Shown here in pieces: positions 1 to 18,654 of a DNA stretch of 64,000 nucleotides (position 1 is its first letter; each line of letters begins with the position of its first letter). The stretch lies in assembly GCF_019097595.1 (NCBI RefSeq), contig NC_080734.1:5736892-5800891 (forward strand), in the 5' to 3' direction. Position numbers and translations under genes: made by a program. Source of the stretch: Hemibagrus wyckioides. Its lineage: Eukaryota > Chordata > Actinopteri > Siluriformes > Bagridae. The notes under the pieces are model-generated. The model did no database searches. It saw nothing but the letters and a program-made list of their open reading frames with translations, and had not been told where the DNA came from.

Positions 1-486
1 TTATAAATATTTATATGTAGAATTTTACAATAAAAAAAATAAATAAAATCAAACACTGGGAAAGATGTGAGATTTCAGCAGCAAATAAAACTCTCTCAGT
101 GACATCAAGTTAATTTAAGGCTTATTTCATCTATAAGCTACCTTGTATAAAATTAATAAATTAAATAAATAAATTAATAAACAGGAAAAATATGATTGTT
201 TACATATTAAACGTATGTGTCTAGTTTTTACAGATAAAGAGTGTTCACCTGCTTAGAGCAATAGATTTTGAGGCTTTGACGAGTCTGTCCGCTAGGGGGC
301 AGCATTGCATTTACTATATTTTAAATCAACACAAGTTTAAACTTTCTAGATATTTCTATCCATGTGTGCACAAGCAGTCAGCTGGGTTTGAGCCTTTGGC
401 CTTCATGCAGTGTGGTTTAGTGTCACTTCTGCTCAAACACAGCTGACTGCTCGTGAAGGACGTGTTCAATAGACTGTTTATTTTAC
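1..486 (-). other. CEP85L intron 3, 5' portion
   Basis: This starts with the donor GTAAAA at 486-481 and continues off the left edge. It is AT-rich, with short poly-A and AATAAATAA stretches. No coding segment is recognised. The nested phospholamban gene known from the mammalian CEP85L intron was looked for and not seen here. Confidence 0.7.
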
Positions 487-1040
487 CTGAGAGAGCTCGG
501 TTTCTTGCCTCATCCGGTCTCGTTGCTGCTGCTCGCTCAGCCACGTGCTCACGCCCTCGGGTCTGAACTCCATCTGCTCGCTCAGCCACATCTGAGTCCT
601 TACGCTGGGCTGGATGGGTGACCCTCCGACAGCCTGGTGCCCCAGCGAGTGCCCCCTGGGCATGACGAGGGAGGCTCTGCTCTCGGGTAAGGCACTGTAG
701 CTCAGATCCAGCGTGCTAGGCTTAAGCGGAGACGAGTCGGCCCGGAGCAGGCTGCGGTCCAGTGAGCCGTGGGCGTCCGGGTGACACGACGTCCTGACGC
801 TTTTCTCCTGGCCGCTCAGGCGGGTGAGGGAGGACCAGCGGCGCACGGGACGAGGGTCCTTCATGTCCAGAGGGCTGGAGACAGGGGAGGAGAGCTGGCT
901 GCTGTTCCACGGGCTGCTGGGCACCGACTGGGTCACGCTGAGCTTGGAGCTGGATGGAGATGGCATGACATGTGCGGTGGGGATGGAGCCCTGTGAGCGG
1001 AGCGGCTGGAAAGACAGAGTGCCGCTCGAGCTGGAGTGGT
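487..1040 (-). CDS. CEP85L: CEP85L coding exon 3
   Basis: This 554-nt exon starts after an AG at 1042-1041 and ends TCTCAG|GTAAAA at 487/486, in phase 0. Diagnostic blocks, in order, are IPTAHVMPS near its start, PLDMKDPRPVRRWSSL, DLSYSALPES and QAVGGSPIQPSVRTQMWL. Each corresponds to a block in human CEP85L (DMKDFRPLRKWSSL, DMTYSALPES, QAVGGVPIQPSVRTQMWL). The segment is Ser/Pro-rich and probably disordered, preceding the coiled coils encoded further left. Plus-strand ORFs over this interval are antisense shadows. Confidence 0.93.
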
Positions 1041-2000
1041 CTGGATGGAAGGGGGGAAAAAAAGAGATGTTAGCAGCTTGACAACAAACTCAATCAAAGC
1101 TAACCGTATACCACGTATAATCACGAGAGATATTACATCACCCCTATCTGGAACATGGAGAGTGTGCGTGTGTGTGTGTGTGTGTATCATGTAGCTGTAG
1201 TGTCTTTCATGAATAAAGTATGAAATGTGTGTGTCTGTGTGCTGTATTGGCACAGTACCAGGTTCAAGGACATTACACAGAGAGCTGAGGACACAACCAT
1301 GCACTAACAAACAAATAGAAATGTGTGGAAATAATATCATCACACACGCATATTTCCTTTGTCACTTTCTTCTCGGGACAATTTTATTAGAAAAAAAAGA
1401 GATCAGAGATGATGTGAGCGAGCCTCAGAGCAGGCGGTGTGCAGATGTAATGCTGTGACTGAGTGAACGCAGAGCTGACGGGGTTTATCGGTGTGTGAGG
1501 GCCAGAGAGGAAACGCTGCTGTCAACGCTGCTCTCATCACCTCACACATCTGCCTACTAATCCCAAAACTTTAGTTTAAAGGAGTTTCACACCTCAAAGC
1601 TCACAAAGACTTCCGGCAGCAAACGTGGATGTTCTGCGTCCTTTCCTGTTTAATGGATTGGCTTTCCCACTCGAGGAATATACTCATATCGGGTCTAAGA
1701 CGAATGTTTTGTTAGCACAGTTTCTCCCATATCACTGTAGCAAGGGATTCAATTATACAAGAGATATGACACATATTTGGCAAAACGAATCATTTCCCGT
1801 TATCGCTTACATTATAGCCATGATGTACCATTCTCAAAGTTTATCAAAACAAAACAAAAAATGGCCTTGTCATGTCAAGTTAGATGTTTTTCTTAAAATG
1901 CTTCAAATCTCATGACTCTAGAAACATCTATTCACAGAAAACTTCACCGTATCAATGACTAACATCAGCCATACAAGTCCCTCTGTACGCTTTGACTATA
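1041..2000 (-). other. CEP85L intron 2, 3' end
   Basis: Intronic sequence next to the exon 3 acceptor. It holds a short (GT)n tract at about 1165-1185. No other gene or repeat is recognised. Confidence 0.6.
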
Positions 2001-2297
2001 CACAGACCAGGCATAACATTATGACCACCTGCCTAATATTCTGCTGGTCCCCTTTTGCTGCTAAAACAGCCCTGACCCGTCCTGCACTGTGTATTCTGAC
2101 CCCTTTCTATCAGAACCAGCATTAACTTCTTCACATGGACCAGCCTTCGCTCCCCACATTCATCATGAGCCTTGACCGTCCATGACCCTGTCGCTGGTTC
2201 ACCACTTGGACCACTTTTCATCGATACTGACCACTGCAGACCGGGAACACCTCCACAAGAGCTGCAGTTTTGGAGATGCTCCATAATCATGATCGTG
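2001..2297 (-). mobile_element. Tc1/mariner remnant, family B (N-terminal half)
   Basis: The element follows a TA at 1999-2000 with the terminal motif CAGGCATAACATTATGACC, shared with copies at 11690, 21931, 44866 and 53986. The minus strand carries decayed codons of the Tc1 N-terminal DNA-binding (HTH) part of transposase. The body stops early, at about 2281, and a degraded right terminus may end near 2297. No intact ORF remains, so it is non-autonomous. Confidence 0.7.
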
Positions 2298-4195
2298 TTT
2301 TTCTTCCCAGAAAGTCCCTTTCACACTTCAGAGACCCGCCTACTGTGTACTTTCACCTGGATGAAAGAGGGCCTGGACAATGCGGCTCTTTGTTAGCATT
2401 CAGGGCTCAGAGCAGCTGTGGAACAGCTGTGGAACCGAGAGCGCACGTGCTCTGGAGAACCCACGCTGAGGTTGCACACAAACACAAGGTTACATTTAGA
2501 GCTCTTTATGCCCGAGTTTGACCACATATGCAGCTATTTCAAAGCAAGAGTCACCCTTTAGCACCAGAGAAACCAGTGCAGGTGGGCGGCATGATGGTCC
2601 TGAAAGCCGGCTTCACCCTTATAGAGAAAAAAAATAAAAATCACTTCTCTAATCAGGATCAACAGCTGTCTCCATTTCTGCTTCCAAGATCTATTATTCT
2701 ATCATTTCTACTCGCGTTCGCTCAAACAAACAATGACAGCAGAACACAGTCCGATAAAAATCGATATAAATAAAGCACTGAATCATTTAAAGCGTAAACA
2801 CAGCCAGATCTTTCAGCAGTCTGATCTTTCAGGAGTCAAAAAACTTATTTTGAACATTTTTCACTTCCTTTATTACGACTCTTGCAGCGCTACAGGAATG
2901 TGTACATGCTGCGTCTTGTGCTTTTTCAGGAAGTACTTCCAGAGAAGTGCTTAACGTACGCAATCCTTATTGCGGTAGGTGTTTGGTTTGAAATCGCATG
3001 ACTCACATGGTATCTCTTTTTTTTGTTTACAAACGAGTGAAACAACACCTTTGTTTGGTGAACTGCTGATATACAAGACGAATGAAACAAAGCAGGACGT
3101 CCAGCTGTAGGACAACGTCCGACTACTATACTGATGTTCTTTATATAACCGTTAACATACTCATTATCATTATGTTATTATTATACACACATGCGTAAAG
3201 CGTTATGCGAGGATTTTATCACTACTCTATCGGTTCAGTGTGAAATACCACACACACACACTCCTCACACTCTCCTAGATAACATGGAGGTCTTGACACT
3301 CACGCACGCGCCAAGGTGCAGTCCAGCAACAACACCATGGCTCTAAATTAACCACCGTGGCCCTGAGCCAACTCTCCTTTCCCGTACCTCAGCCAATCAC
3401 GTCCAGAGATGTTTATTTTAGTGGCTGGACACGAAAGCCTGCTTATGTAATAAGAGAATGGCGTCCGAGAGACGTAGACGGACAGAGTGGTGTTAATTTC
3501 CTCAATGGAACTTGCCCTGGTTACACCGCCGTGAATAGAAATGGCGTAACGTCGATTAAAGGGCAGGGCGATATAACTTTTTAATATAACGTTCTATTAA
3601 AGGTGTCTGATATGAGGATCAGGGATGTGGTGTGTGTCGTGTCGCACTACAGCGAGGTTGATGAGGCCTTGTGTGATCTTGTACTCGCTGTCAGGGAACA
3701 ATAAGATCATCTCGTGCCTTGTTTTGTTGAGCAATCAAGAGTGCGTGTATGGAGGTGGACCACACACACACACACACCATCACCCTGCTGCTTTATCCAA
3801 GTGTATTAGCATGTATTTAAAACCAGCTCTTGAATTTCACGGTGTCTGTTTCCGTGTGGCGCCGAAGAGGCCGGCGGAGACGCTTCCATTCTCGTAAGGG
3901 GTTCAAGCACCCCAACAAGAACGAGACTGACAGGAGAGGTAAGTTTCCTGTACGTGCCTCACTGAGGGCCAGAAGTGGTAAACAACCTCACATCAAGTAT
4001 GCTTTAACATAACAGCATCACATCACTCCTATATGACAAACTACAGAACTATATCACTCAGAGAGAGTTACAAACACTATACAACACCTGGTAGAGATCA
4101 GGGAGATACGTGTGTGTGTGTGAGAGAGAAGAGCGCCGAACAGCCTGAAACGGACAATACAAACAAACTGAGCTAGTGCATGAGCAACATGCAGA
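2298..4195. other. CEP85L intron 2, no gene recognised
   Basis: Unique-looking intronic DNA with short CA tracts at about 3249 and 3761. A possible isolated exon-like segment on the plus strand ends at a perfect donor (GAGAG|GTAAGT) at 3938/3939, with Arg/Lys-rich codons before it. No partner exon is visible, so I do not call a gene. Confidence 0.5.
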
Positions 4196-4545
4196 ATAAT
4201 AAGAAAGAGAGAGAAAGAGTGAACGAAAGAAAAAGCAAATGAGTGACAGAAAGGGTGAAAGAAAAAATAAAGGAAAAGAAAAAAGCAGAGAAATAAGCAA
4301 ACGAAAAAAAGGTGAAAAGAAAAGCTTGAAGAAAAGAAAATGAAAAAGTGAAATAAAGATTAAGGGAAAGAAAGAATAAGTAAAAAAGGAGCAAATGAAA
4401 GTATGTGAAAGAAAAAAAGAAAGAATAAATGAATATCATTTCAAAAACAGAGAGAAAGAAAAAGAAAATTAGTAAGAGAAGAGCGAAAGAAGAGAAGATG
4501 AAAGTGCAGAAGAGGAAAAATTGAGAGAAGAATGAATGAAGGTTT
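4196..4545. repeat. Degenerate purine-rich (GAAA/GA) tract
   Basis: About 350 bases of nearly pure A/G on the plus strand, with degenerate AAAG, AAGA and AGAGA units and scattered T and C. The minus-strand ORFs across it (Phe/Ser/Leu-rich) are translation artefacts of the tract. Confidence 0.8.
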
Positions 4546-9968
<5,423 letters not shown>

Positions 9969-10966
9969 CCCTCTATCACCCTCTGGATCATCTTTCCCTC
10001 ATTAAGACAGCCGTGTAAAGTGTTCAGAGTGAACAGCTGCTGTCTCTCGGCTTCAGGCTCGTGAATAAAACAAGGAGTGAAAGGAAGAAGAGAGCGGATG
10101 AATGAGAAGACATCAGGAGACTGAGACGGCCCTCCTTCGTGCCTATAAATGAGGAACTGGGGCATATTATTGGATCTCGGACCACCGTCCTATCGGAAAA
10201 GAGTGGGAAGATTAGAAGGATGTAATAGGAGACAAATGGAGGATGCTGGAGAGTCAGAGACCCGTTCAAGCAGAATACGGATACGGATCAATACAGAGAC
10301 GGAATACTGGTGTTGCTTTAAAAAGCCCGGTGATGGGAGGATGAGAGGAGGACGGAAGTTCGGTGGATGAGTGGTTGAGATCAACCGTCTCGCTACTGGA
10401 AGAGTGTGTGTGTGGTCAATTCAAGCCATGTCTAATAGCTGTGAATGAAAGGAATTAATCGTGACAGGAAAATAGGAAGAAGAAGAATCAATAACAGGAT
10501 GGTGGGATGATGAGTTACTGTTACCACCTCCAAGTTGATTACTTTCCTATAACATGCTCCCAAGTGTTTTATTCCAATCACACCACAGCAATTCACAAAC
10601 ACTGACAATTTATTATTTGTCTTCATTTTATCTGTTCATAGTTCAATATGAGAACAACAACAACAAGAAGCTCTCCGTCTCTCTCTTGAAGCAAACAACC
10701 AAAAAACCCCCCAAAAACGTGTTGTTACCAGGAAGTCACAATAGACAACATCCTTTTCAGACTTTTAAAAAGCAATGACACTGAAGACTCCTTCCACAAA
10801 TGTTACACCATCAACTCAAACAATAAAAGCTGCAACAGACCAACACTGGATCACGAGAGGAGCTCACAGACCGGCTGGTGAAAGCAGGAAGTCAGCTACA
10901 TGTGGTGTAACAGCTAGCATAATTAATAGAAGTGGAAATGAGTGTGTGCGTGCACGTGGCTCTGTC

Positions 10967-11010
<44 letters not shown>

Positions 11011-11689
11011 GCAGTAAACCAGTCAGAAAGGCAGGACCTATGGTTCCAAGGCCTCCATTAAAAGCTCCAGACTGAAGTTGAGCATCTGTTTGCACCCCCT
11101 TGGGGGGTCATGATAACCTAATACACACCTCATGACTAACGTCTGGCTTCCCAAAACTAATAACTGGAGCCGTAACGGCTTTCGTTCGATTCCTGAGCAG
11201 ACGCGAGTCTCTGAACATAAAGGGAAGTCTAGTACATTGCCTCTTTACGACTAAGCTGATCCCGAGGAACATACGGAACAGATGAGTTTAAAGTGCTTAA
11301 ACAAGCATGAACAGGCTGAAAGGAAATTAGCGCTGAAGGTTACACAGAGAAAGAGAGAGGATTAGCTGGTGAAGTCATTCTCCTAATACACCTCATTTAT
11401 TTACAGTCTCTTACTAAGAGGGTTTCTGTTTATAAATTAGAAATTTCACAGTTTTTTAAATATTTATGTGGCCTCATGAACTGTGACTCATGTATTTTTT
11501 TATTCTAACATACAAGGAAATCAGACTTTTAAGTCTAAGAGGTACAATAACCAAAAGAGTTTCAAATCTAAACCTAAACCTGGTTTTGTGAGTCTGGCTG
11601 AACACACACCCCGTCTCAGGCTTCCCTCAAAACAGCATTTTGCACAGATCTGATCCATCCGATATATCCCAGGAGATTGCAAAACACAA
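9969..11689. other. CEP85L intron 2, no gene recognised
   Basis: Intronic sequence after the G/T array. It contains a (CA)n microsatellite at 10970-11008. ORFs of 60-80 codons here lack recognisable domains. I see nothing else supportable. Confidence 0.5.
10970..11008. repeat. (CA)n microsatellite
   Basis: About 19 uninterrupted CA units on the plus strand. Confidence 0.95.
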
Positions 11690-12098
11690 GAATTGCAAAA
11701 TATGACCACCTGACTAATATCGTGTTGGTCCTCCTTTTGCTGCCAAAACAGCCCTGACCCGTCCTGCACTGTGTATTCTGACACCTTTCTATCAGAACCA
11801 GCATTAACTTCTTCAGCAATTTGAGCAACAGTAGCTCGTCTGTTGGATCGGATCACACGGGCCTTCTCCCCCCACATGCATCAATGAGCCTTGACCGCCC
11901 ATGACCCTGTCGCCGGTTCACCACTGTTCCTTCCTTGGATCTCTTTTGATAGATACTGACCATTGCAGACCGGGAACACCCCACAACAGCTGCAGTTTTG
12001 GAGATGCTCTGATCCAGTGGTCTTCATCAAACTCACTTAAATCCTTAGGCTTGTCCATTTTTCCTGCTTTTAACACATCAACTTAGAGGACAAAATGT
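11690..12098 (-). mobile_element. Tc1/mariner remnant, family B
   Basis: This matches the other family B copies from the ATGACCACCTGACTAATAT region near the left end through the transposase HTH segment on the minus strand (codons resembling RSNRRATVAQIAEEVNAGSD at about 11797-11856), and on to the sequence upstream of the transposase start (about 12096). The left terminus is degraded and the right end is missing. Frameshifts break the reading frame. It is a decayed non-autonomous copy. Confidence 0.8.
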
Positions 12099-13515
12099 CA
12101 GTAGTATCTAATACTGCCATCAGATGCCAGTATTTGTACTCACTCTATAACATAACTGACTTAAATGATCATTTCTGTAAATGCTACACAAATGTTTCTA
12201 AACCTATAACAGCCTTTGTTTGTGATGTACAGCACTACAGTCTATTGTGCTTCATTTAGATATTGTGTATAATTTAAGTATTCTTACACACAGAGGCAGA
12301 ATGCAAACACTGACCCTGGCTAGCATTAACCACCCAGCTGTTTGGCTCAAAGGCACTGTGTCTCATCCACACTCTCTACAGAGTGACCCGACTCTCTCCG
12401 GATGACCTGATCTCGCAACTTCTTGCAGCTGCAATCCACAGACATGCCGGCTTTCCAGACTGACCTGTCTGAGTGAGTGCAGAACGAACGTGTCCATACT
12501 TTCCTCCCATGCCATTTAAATCTGAGCCTGTTTTCTCAAAGCTTTAGCGGTAACACCCCATTAAAAAGGCAGGGCTGGATGCACAGAGTGTGAATGTGGC
12601 TGTGCTCCAAGTGTAATCAGAAGGCTACACATTTTGCCGTGTTGTATCACACGACAAGGAGCTAATCTCCAGCTCTTTAGGAGCTTGGAGAAGTTTTATA
12701 ATAACGTGCTTCCTTTTGCGTTTTGACTTCATCGGGGTAATGAATAGCTCAGAAATGACTGCGCAAACAATGCACACATACCCAGTTGTCTATTTCTATG
12801 CGTTCTTGGTACAATGTCTGTGTCTTGCACCATTTTACAGACGGTCTGCCAATCAGGAATGACTACCAGTAGAGAGACTACTTCAGTGCTTCCAGTCCTA
12901 CAGGACTATCAGGTTCTTTCTTTAGAGAACCCACGCTCCTAAACTGACTTCAGATCCAGGATAGATCCTTTGGAAACATGGGAATCTTGAACTATTCGTT
13001 CCCTGCTCAGGGACTTGCGTCTTCTTTTCAGTAACAATGATATTTGGATGATTTCTCTAAAGCTTGTGGGATGGAAATACTAAAATGGATTAAGAAGATT
13101 AAGGAGCTTTTACACTCAAATATATTTGCTGAATCTAAAGAATTGAACTTAATCCATCATTGGATAAACAAAGGAGATGTGCAAAATTTTAGATTGGCAT
13201 CAATAAGATCTGCATTTCTGCAGGTTTGGTACTCTTTGTTATCTGTCAAATACCACATTGTTAGGCTAGTCTCTAGGCCCACAACCATCGCCTGAAAGCA
13301 CCGTGTCAGTCTCACAACTAATGAGAACACACGCAGCCTCAAGGACACGCTTCACTCAACGGCTTTAAAATGCACAGATCGTCAGCAGCTCCTGTGTGAG
13401 TAATACAGATCAGTCAAAACCTGTCCTGAGACACACAGGCAGAGTGGAACAAGACAGAAAGCAGCTGTAGTAAACATTACGGAAACTGCATCAGCACTGT
13501 GGATAAGTATAGCTA
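12099..13515. other. CEP85L intron 2, no gene recognised
   Basis: Mostly unique-looking sequence with no supported exon, RNA gene or repeat. Confidence 0.5.
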
Positions 13516-13979
13516 CACTATATTGCCAAAGGTTTTGGAACACACCTCCAAATCAATGAATTCAGGGGTTGAGCTTAGACCCTTAGTTCCAGTGAAAGGA
13601 ACTCTTCAGCTTCATACCAAGACATTTTGGACAATTTCATGCTCCCAACTTTGTGGGAACAGTTTGGGGATGACCCCTTCCTGTTCCAACATGGCTGCAC
13701 ACCAGAGCACAAAGCAAGGTCCATAAAGACATGGGTGAGTGAGTTTGGTGTGGAGGAACTTGACTGGCCTGCACAAGGTTTAGGGTTGTGTTTATGGGAA
13801 TTTTTGACCATTCCAGTAGAAGTGCATTGGTGAGGTCAGGCACTGATGCTGGACAAGAAGGTCTGGCTTGCAGTTTTGCTAATCCGGGTCATGTCCTTTC
13901 ACTGGAACTAAGGGGCTGAGCCCAACCCCTGAATTCAATAATTTAGAGGGGTGTCCCAACACTTGTGGCGATATAAGTG
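13516..13979 (+). mobile_element. Fold-back Tc1/mariner remnant, family A
   Basis: It is flanked by TA on both sides (13514-13515 and 13980-13981). The left end (CACTATATTGCCAAAGG) runs forward through the C-terminal half of a Tc1 transposase, including the FQHGCTPEHKARSIKTW segment in which the catalytic Asp of the family's QHD is replaced by Gly. At about 13775 the orientation flips, and the right half is an inverted copy of the left end. Both termini are therefore left ends, giving an imperfect palindrome. It cannot encode a working transposase. Confidence 0.8.
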
Positions 13980-16900
13980 TATGTGGCTATGGGGTAGCTG
14001 TCTCATCTAGGTGTCACAGACTCACAGGCAGGGAAAGTAAGGGATGAAGTTGAGAAAACATTCATGTACTGTTTGTTTTTGGAAACTGAACTTAACTAGC
14101 ACATTTCTTTACACTATCGATTTCCCTAATACAATCTGTTTACTCTGAGCTGATGGAAACTGTCTAGCTGCTAAGCCATGCTTAATTCAGGGCTTAAAAC
14201 CCCACCATTAGAAGGGTGTAGAGCAGCTGGTGTGTCAATATGTTCCATGGTGGGGGTCATGAGCGAGAGGGCACAGGAGGACTAACCCAAATTACACCTT
14301 CGTCAATCATGGCTTAACTACATTACTGGAACATCTCCTGCCTGACGGTAACAAGTGGGTCCCAACTGGCTAATCAGACTACGTAATGCCTAATGGAGTC
14401 CAAATCTTATACAAGGGAAAAGGATTCTTGCAGATTCTCCTCATGGGAAGGGTCATTACCTAATGGTCTGGGATTTAGGAACTATATTCCAGACCCATCC
14501 CAAATTAGGGATAAACCCTTCACTAAAGCGCTGGACTGATCAGATTTTATTTGAAGCTGAAGAGGAGTCAAATATTAGTCATTATCTGTCAACCAGGCCA
14601 TGGTGCTTCATCTCTATGTTTCCTGACACTTAGAGCCAGATATATTGGTGATGCTAGCAAACTGGAAAATACGCAACAAAGCAAATGAAATGTATGTAAG
14701 TTCTGTCTCTCTTCTGAGAACTGAGTATTTATAGTGGTTTAGGAGCTTCTTTGGCACGCTTTCTCAAGTGTTGTTGGTCACCTCTTAGCTAATAAGTCAT
14801 GCAGCTTGGGTTGCTTTTCAACACCAGTGATCCTCGCAGTGCAAGCTGATACCCTGACAGTGCCCCGGACTCGACCTCCATTGCGTCAGTGCTTAGTGGA
14901 TATACGAGTCCCGGTAAAGCAGCAGAAGGCTAATGAAAACCTCTTTAAGCAAACCAACACAGAGGATGAAGATGAAATGGGTTTTTTTGATGAATCCTTT
15001 TCGTTCAATTTTATCCAGGCTCAAGCATCCTTGTGTAAAATGTTCTGTGGTTAAAAAGGGGGTGATTTTGCTTGTTAGCACAGTGGGGGCTCCATAACAG
15101 CTGTGAATTTGCAGTCTGAGAGTGAACACACCAATTTACTCCCATACCCACCCATCAGACACACACAAGCTCATGAGGATGAAACCAGAATGAAACAATG
15201 TTCTCGTCTGCGTTACACAGGAATGCCCGAATACAGCTACAGACACCCAGGGGTAATTATGAGGAAGCCACAGTGATAACAATTGGTATAATTAGTGAGT
15301 TGGGTCAGCAGGTGGCCTGGTTCAAAACTAGAGGAATTTCCTGCATCTTGTTCTAGGTCACCCTTGGCAGATAATCTGGAAGATTCTAAGTGACCATCCT
15401 GAGACCAAACAGAGGTAAAAGCTGCAAGTTCTTGTCTTTTAAGGAAGATTCATCAATGTTCACAGCGTTGAAAACATCAGCAATGCTTTCAAACCCACTG
15501 ACCTCAAAATATCCTTCATCTGACAATCTATGCCCCTGACACATTGTCTAGAATGCTAGCTGGACTGACCTATATTATAAAAAAATGTTTTGTTTGGAGC
15601 TCACTAGCTTTTTTACCCAATAGTTTTGAGACCTGGGGGTATCCTGGGTCACTGAGATTTAACTTAACACTGGATAAATTGAAGTGACATCAATGCAGGA
15701 CATGTCCCCAGGCTTCTAATAAACTGGAATGAGGCCAGTGTCTCATTATGCAACTCAGTTAAGAAGAAAAGGCACCTCGAGTGATTTTATATAAATAAAC
15801 TGGGGAAAAAAAAAAAAAAGATGTTATATAAGTGGATACATGCGTATGTTCTCGAAGGCTGCTACCGCCAGACTGTGCAAAGGGTTCGACAGGGACCACT
15901 AGTAAACCTGAGAGTAGTGATTATGTGGCAGCTCCCAAAATATCATTCTTTTCGTGTGGATTATAGCCAATGAATGCAGAATTCCTTCAGAAGGAAAGAA
16001 TTTGGATGAAAGCGTCTCAGAAACACAATTCAACAGAGCAGACTGGGATTATAGAAAGAGGTTTCTTATTAAAAGAATGCATGTAACAAAAGACATTTTG
16101 AAGAGAAGATGCTTCACAGGCAACTGCTTAAATATTGTTCAGGAATTTGAACAGGAAGCGTCTTTCTTTCCTGAGTTCTGTTCATTAGAGTCATAAAGAT
16201 GAGTCATAGAGCACAAGAAAAATAGGTCGTGTTTACGAGACAATCCGTTATTTCATCAGAGATAAAAAGAGAAAACAATCAACGTAGATCTTTAGTGGAA
16301 AGACTCCGGCTCTGGCGGTGATTCAAGATTAGGATCAGAAGGCACAAGGAGTCTTGATGTACATCTTTAGCTGTCTTGAAGCCATTACTGGTCCTTATTT
16401 GCCGTAATGATGCCTTAGTAATGATATCCTCATCTACAGTAAAATGTTTAATCAATTTAAAATCCTTTTTAAATGGTCACATGCATTACATATGTAGTTG
16501 ACGTATATCTGAGATTTTAATAATACAAACCCAGTCTTCAGGAAATCTGACCTATTTCAGTGCTCCTTCCTAAATCTGCTCAGCCTCAGAGATGCCTGTA
16601 ACCAGAGATGACTAATGACAATCGCTGTGGAGGTTTTCTCCATCTCCAGATCATGGTTCAGCTTCCTACACAGTATTTACAGACATTTCCACAACATATC
16701 TGCTATACCTCGTGAGCCAGCGGTCTGTTTTAATGCTTGAGCACAGAACATGCAGAGCTGAAACCCTCTCTTACAGGATATGAGCGATTCTGGATCCTCT
16801 GTGCGGTTTTAGCAGAACCACTGAAATCTAGGCCACAGCCCAAGGTGCTGCATGTGACTTTATTCCTGGCTTTCGGTGACTGATTCATTGATTTCTGATG

Positions 16901-18190
16901 GTAAAGCCCGAGTCCACATGCCAGGATCAATGTGAATGTCCTGTTGGCTCTCTGCATATATTAGCAGTCGACGGAGTGAGCTGGGTGAGGACCGGCACAA
17001 AGATCATACTGGTGGGGACACAATGTTCGGTGGGATTCACAGATCAAATCCCTCATCACATCCAGCACTAATTAAAACCTGACAACTGCTCCTGTTATGA
17101 TGAACTAAGGAAAGTTCCTATAGTAACCAGCCCTCTCTTGGGTAAACAGGGAATACAGCCAAGGCCAAGACCCCACCCTGATGCTCACTTGTCATCTGGC
17201 AAACAGGAACAATCAGCAATGTGGGCTGGGTGATATAGCAACACAAACTCTGCAAGATGATCAATTTAATCTGGACTATTTATGTCAGTTCAATTCCTTT
17301 ATTTCTGGTTGGGGTCATGGTAGCACCGAGCTCAGAAACTTCTTCAATCCTGACCTACAGATTCCACTCCTCATGGATATTCCCAACCTAACCATCAGAT
17401 ACTCCCGCCAGCTCATTGGTCTACCCCGAGGACACTGAGGTGTTACCAGATTGCGAGCTCATCACACTATTACAGAGAAAATAGGCCAAGCACACCCTGC
17501 AGAGGAACCAAATTTTCCACCACCGGTGCTTGTTCTTTCAGTCGCTACTCAGAGCTTGCACTGATATCTGATGATAGGGACATACAGATCGACGGATAAA
17601 GAGAGCTTTGTACGAAAACTGAGCTCCTTCTTCACCAACGCAAACCAGTACAGTGACTGTAACTCTGCCACGGCTGACCCGATCTGCTTGTCCAAACGCT
17701 TAAGAGGTCATGCCTTTCGGTCAGACCCAATCATTTGGCACACAAGGAAAGAACATATGCTTTGTTGTTTGTCTAGGAGCAGACACAGACATGCTAAAAG
17801 AGACCATAATGAACATCTGACCTCTTCAGACTTCAAAGTGGTCACAAATGTCAGGTTTATGAGGAGACCACACCTCGGTGCTAGGCTCTAAAGTCTCCTC
17901 GTACATAAACAACCACAACTGGCAGAATAACCTAAAAAAATAATAAAAAATCTGGAAGTTTTGAGTAATATTTGTGTAATTCTTTGAGATCATGCTGTGC
18001 TTTCAGGTCATGATTTGATGCATTTCAGATATATGAATCATGACTTGGTGTATTTCAGGTCATTCCTTCCAACAATCCAAAACATACTTGGCAAAAAATT
18101 TGAAATCCATGATGTTCTAAAGGAGAACCACCTTCAACACACACACACACAGTACATGAGCACTAGATTCTGCCTGAACAATTTATCATA
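13980..18190. other. CEP85L intron 2, no gene recognised
   Basis: 4.2 kb without a recognised gene or family-assignable repeat. Isolated ORFs of 75-106 codons (for example 15954-16196 and 17571-17891, plus strand) have no motif I recognise and no consistent flanking splice sites. A short CA tract is at about 18138-18150. Decayed transposon sequence is possible but I cannot assign it. Confidence 0.45.
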
Positions 18191-18654
18191 CACTATATTG
18201 CCAAAAGTTTTGGGACACCCCTCCAAATCATTGAATTCAGGTGTTGTTTTTCAGGGGTTGGACTCGGCCCCTTAGTTCCAGTGAAAGGAACTCTTGATGC
18301 TTCAGCTTCATACCAAGACATTTTGGACAATTTCATGCTCCCAACTTTGTGGGAACAGTTTGGGGATGACCCCTTCCTGTTCCAACATGACTGCACACCA
18401 GTGACCAAAGCAAGGTCCATAAAGACATGGATGAGTGAGTTTGGTGTGGAGGAACTTCACAGAGTCCTGACCTCAACCTGATAGAACACCTTTGGGATGA
18501 ATTAGAGCGGAGACTGTGAGGCAGACCTTCTCGTCCAGCATCAGTGCTTGACCTCACAAATGCGCTTCTAGAGGACTGGTCAAACATTCCCATAAACACA
18601 CTCCTAAACCTTGTGGAAAGCCTTCCCAGAAGAGTTGAAGCTGTTATAGCTGCA
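18191..18654 (+). mobile_element. Tc1/mariner remnant, family A, 3' truncated
   Basis: It starts after TA (18189-18190) with CACTATATTGCCAAAAG and continues through the transposase C-terminal half: the FQHDCTPVTKARSIKTWMSE block, then IEHLWDELERRL-type codons (in another frame), which together carry the second Asp and the Glu of the DD34E triad. The right terminal repeat is missing; similarity ends in GTTATAGCTGCA at about 18654. There are frameshifts, and no N-terminal DNA-binding domain is present. Confidence 0.8.
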
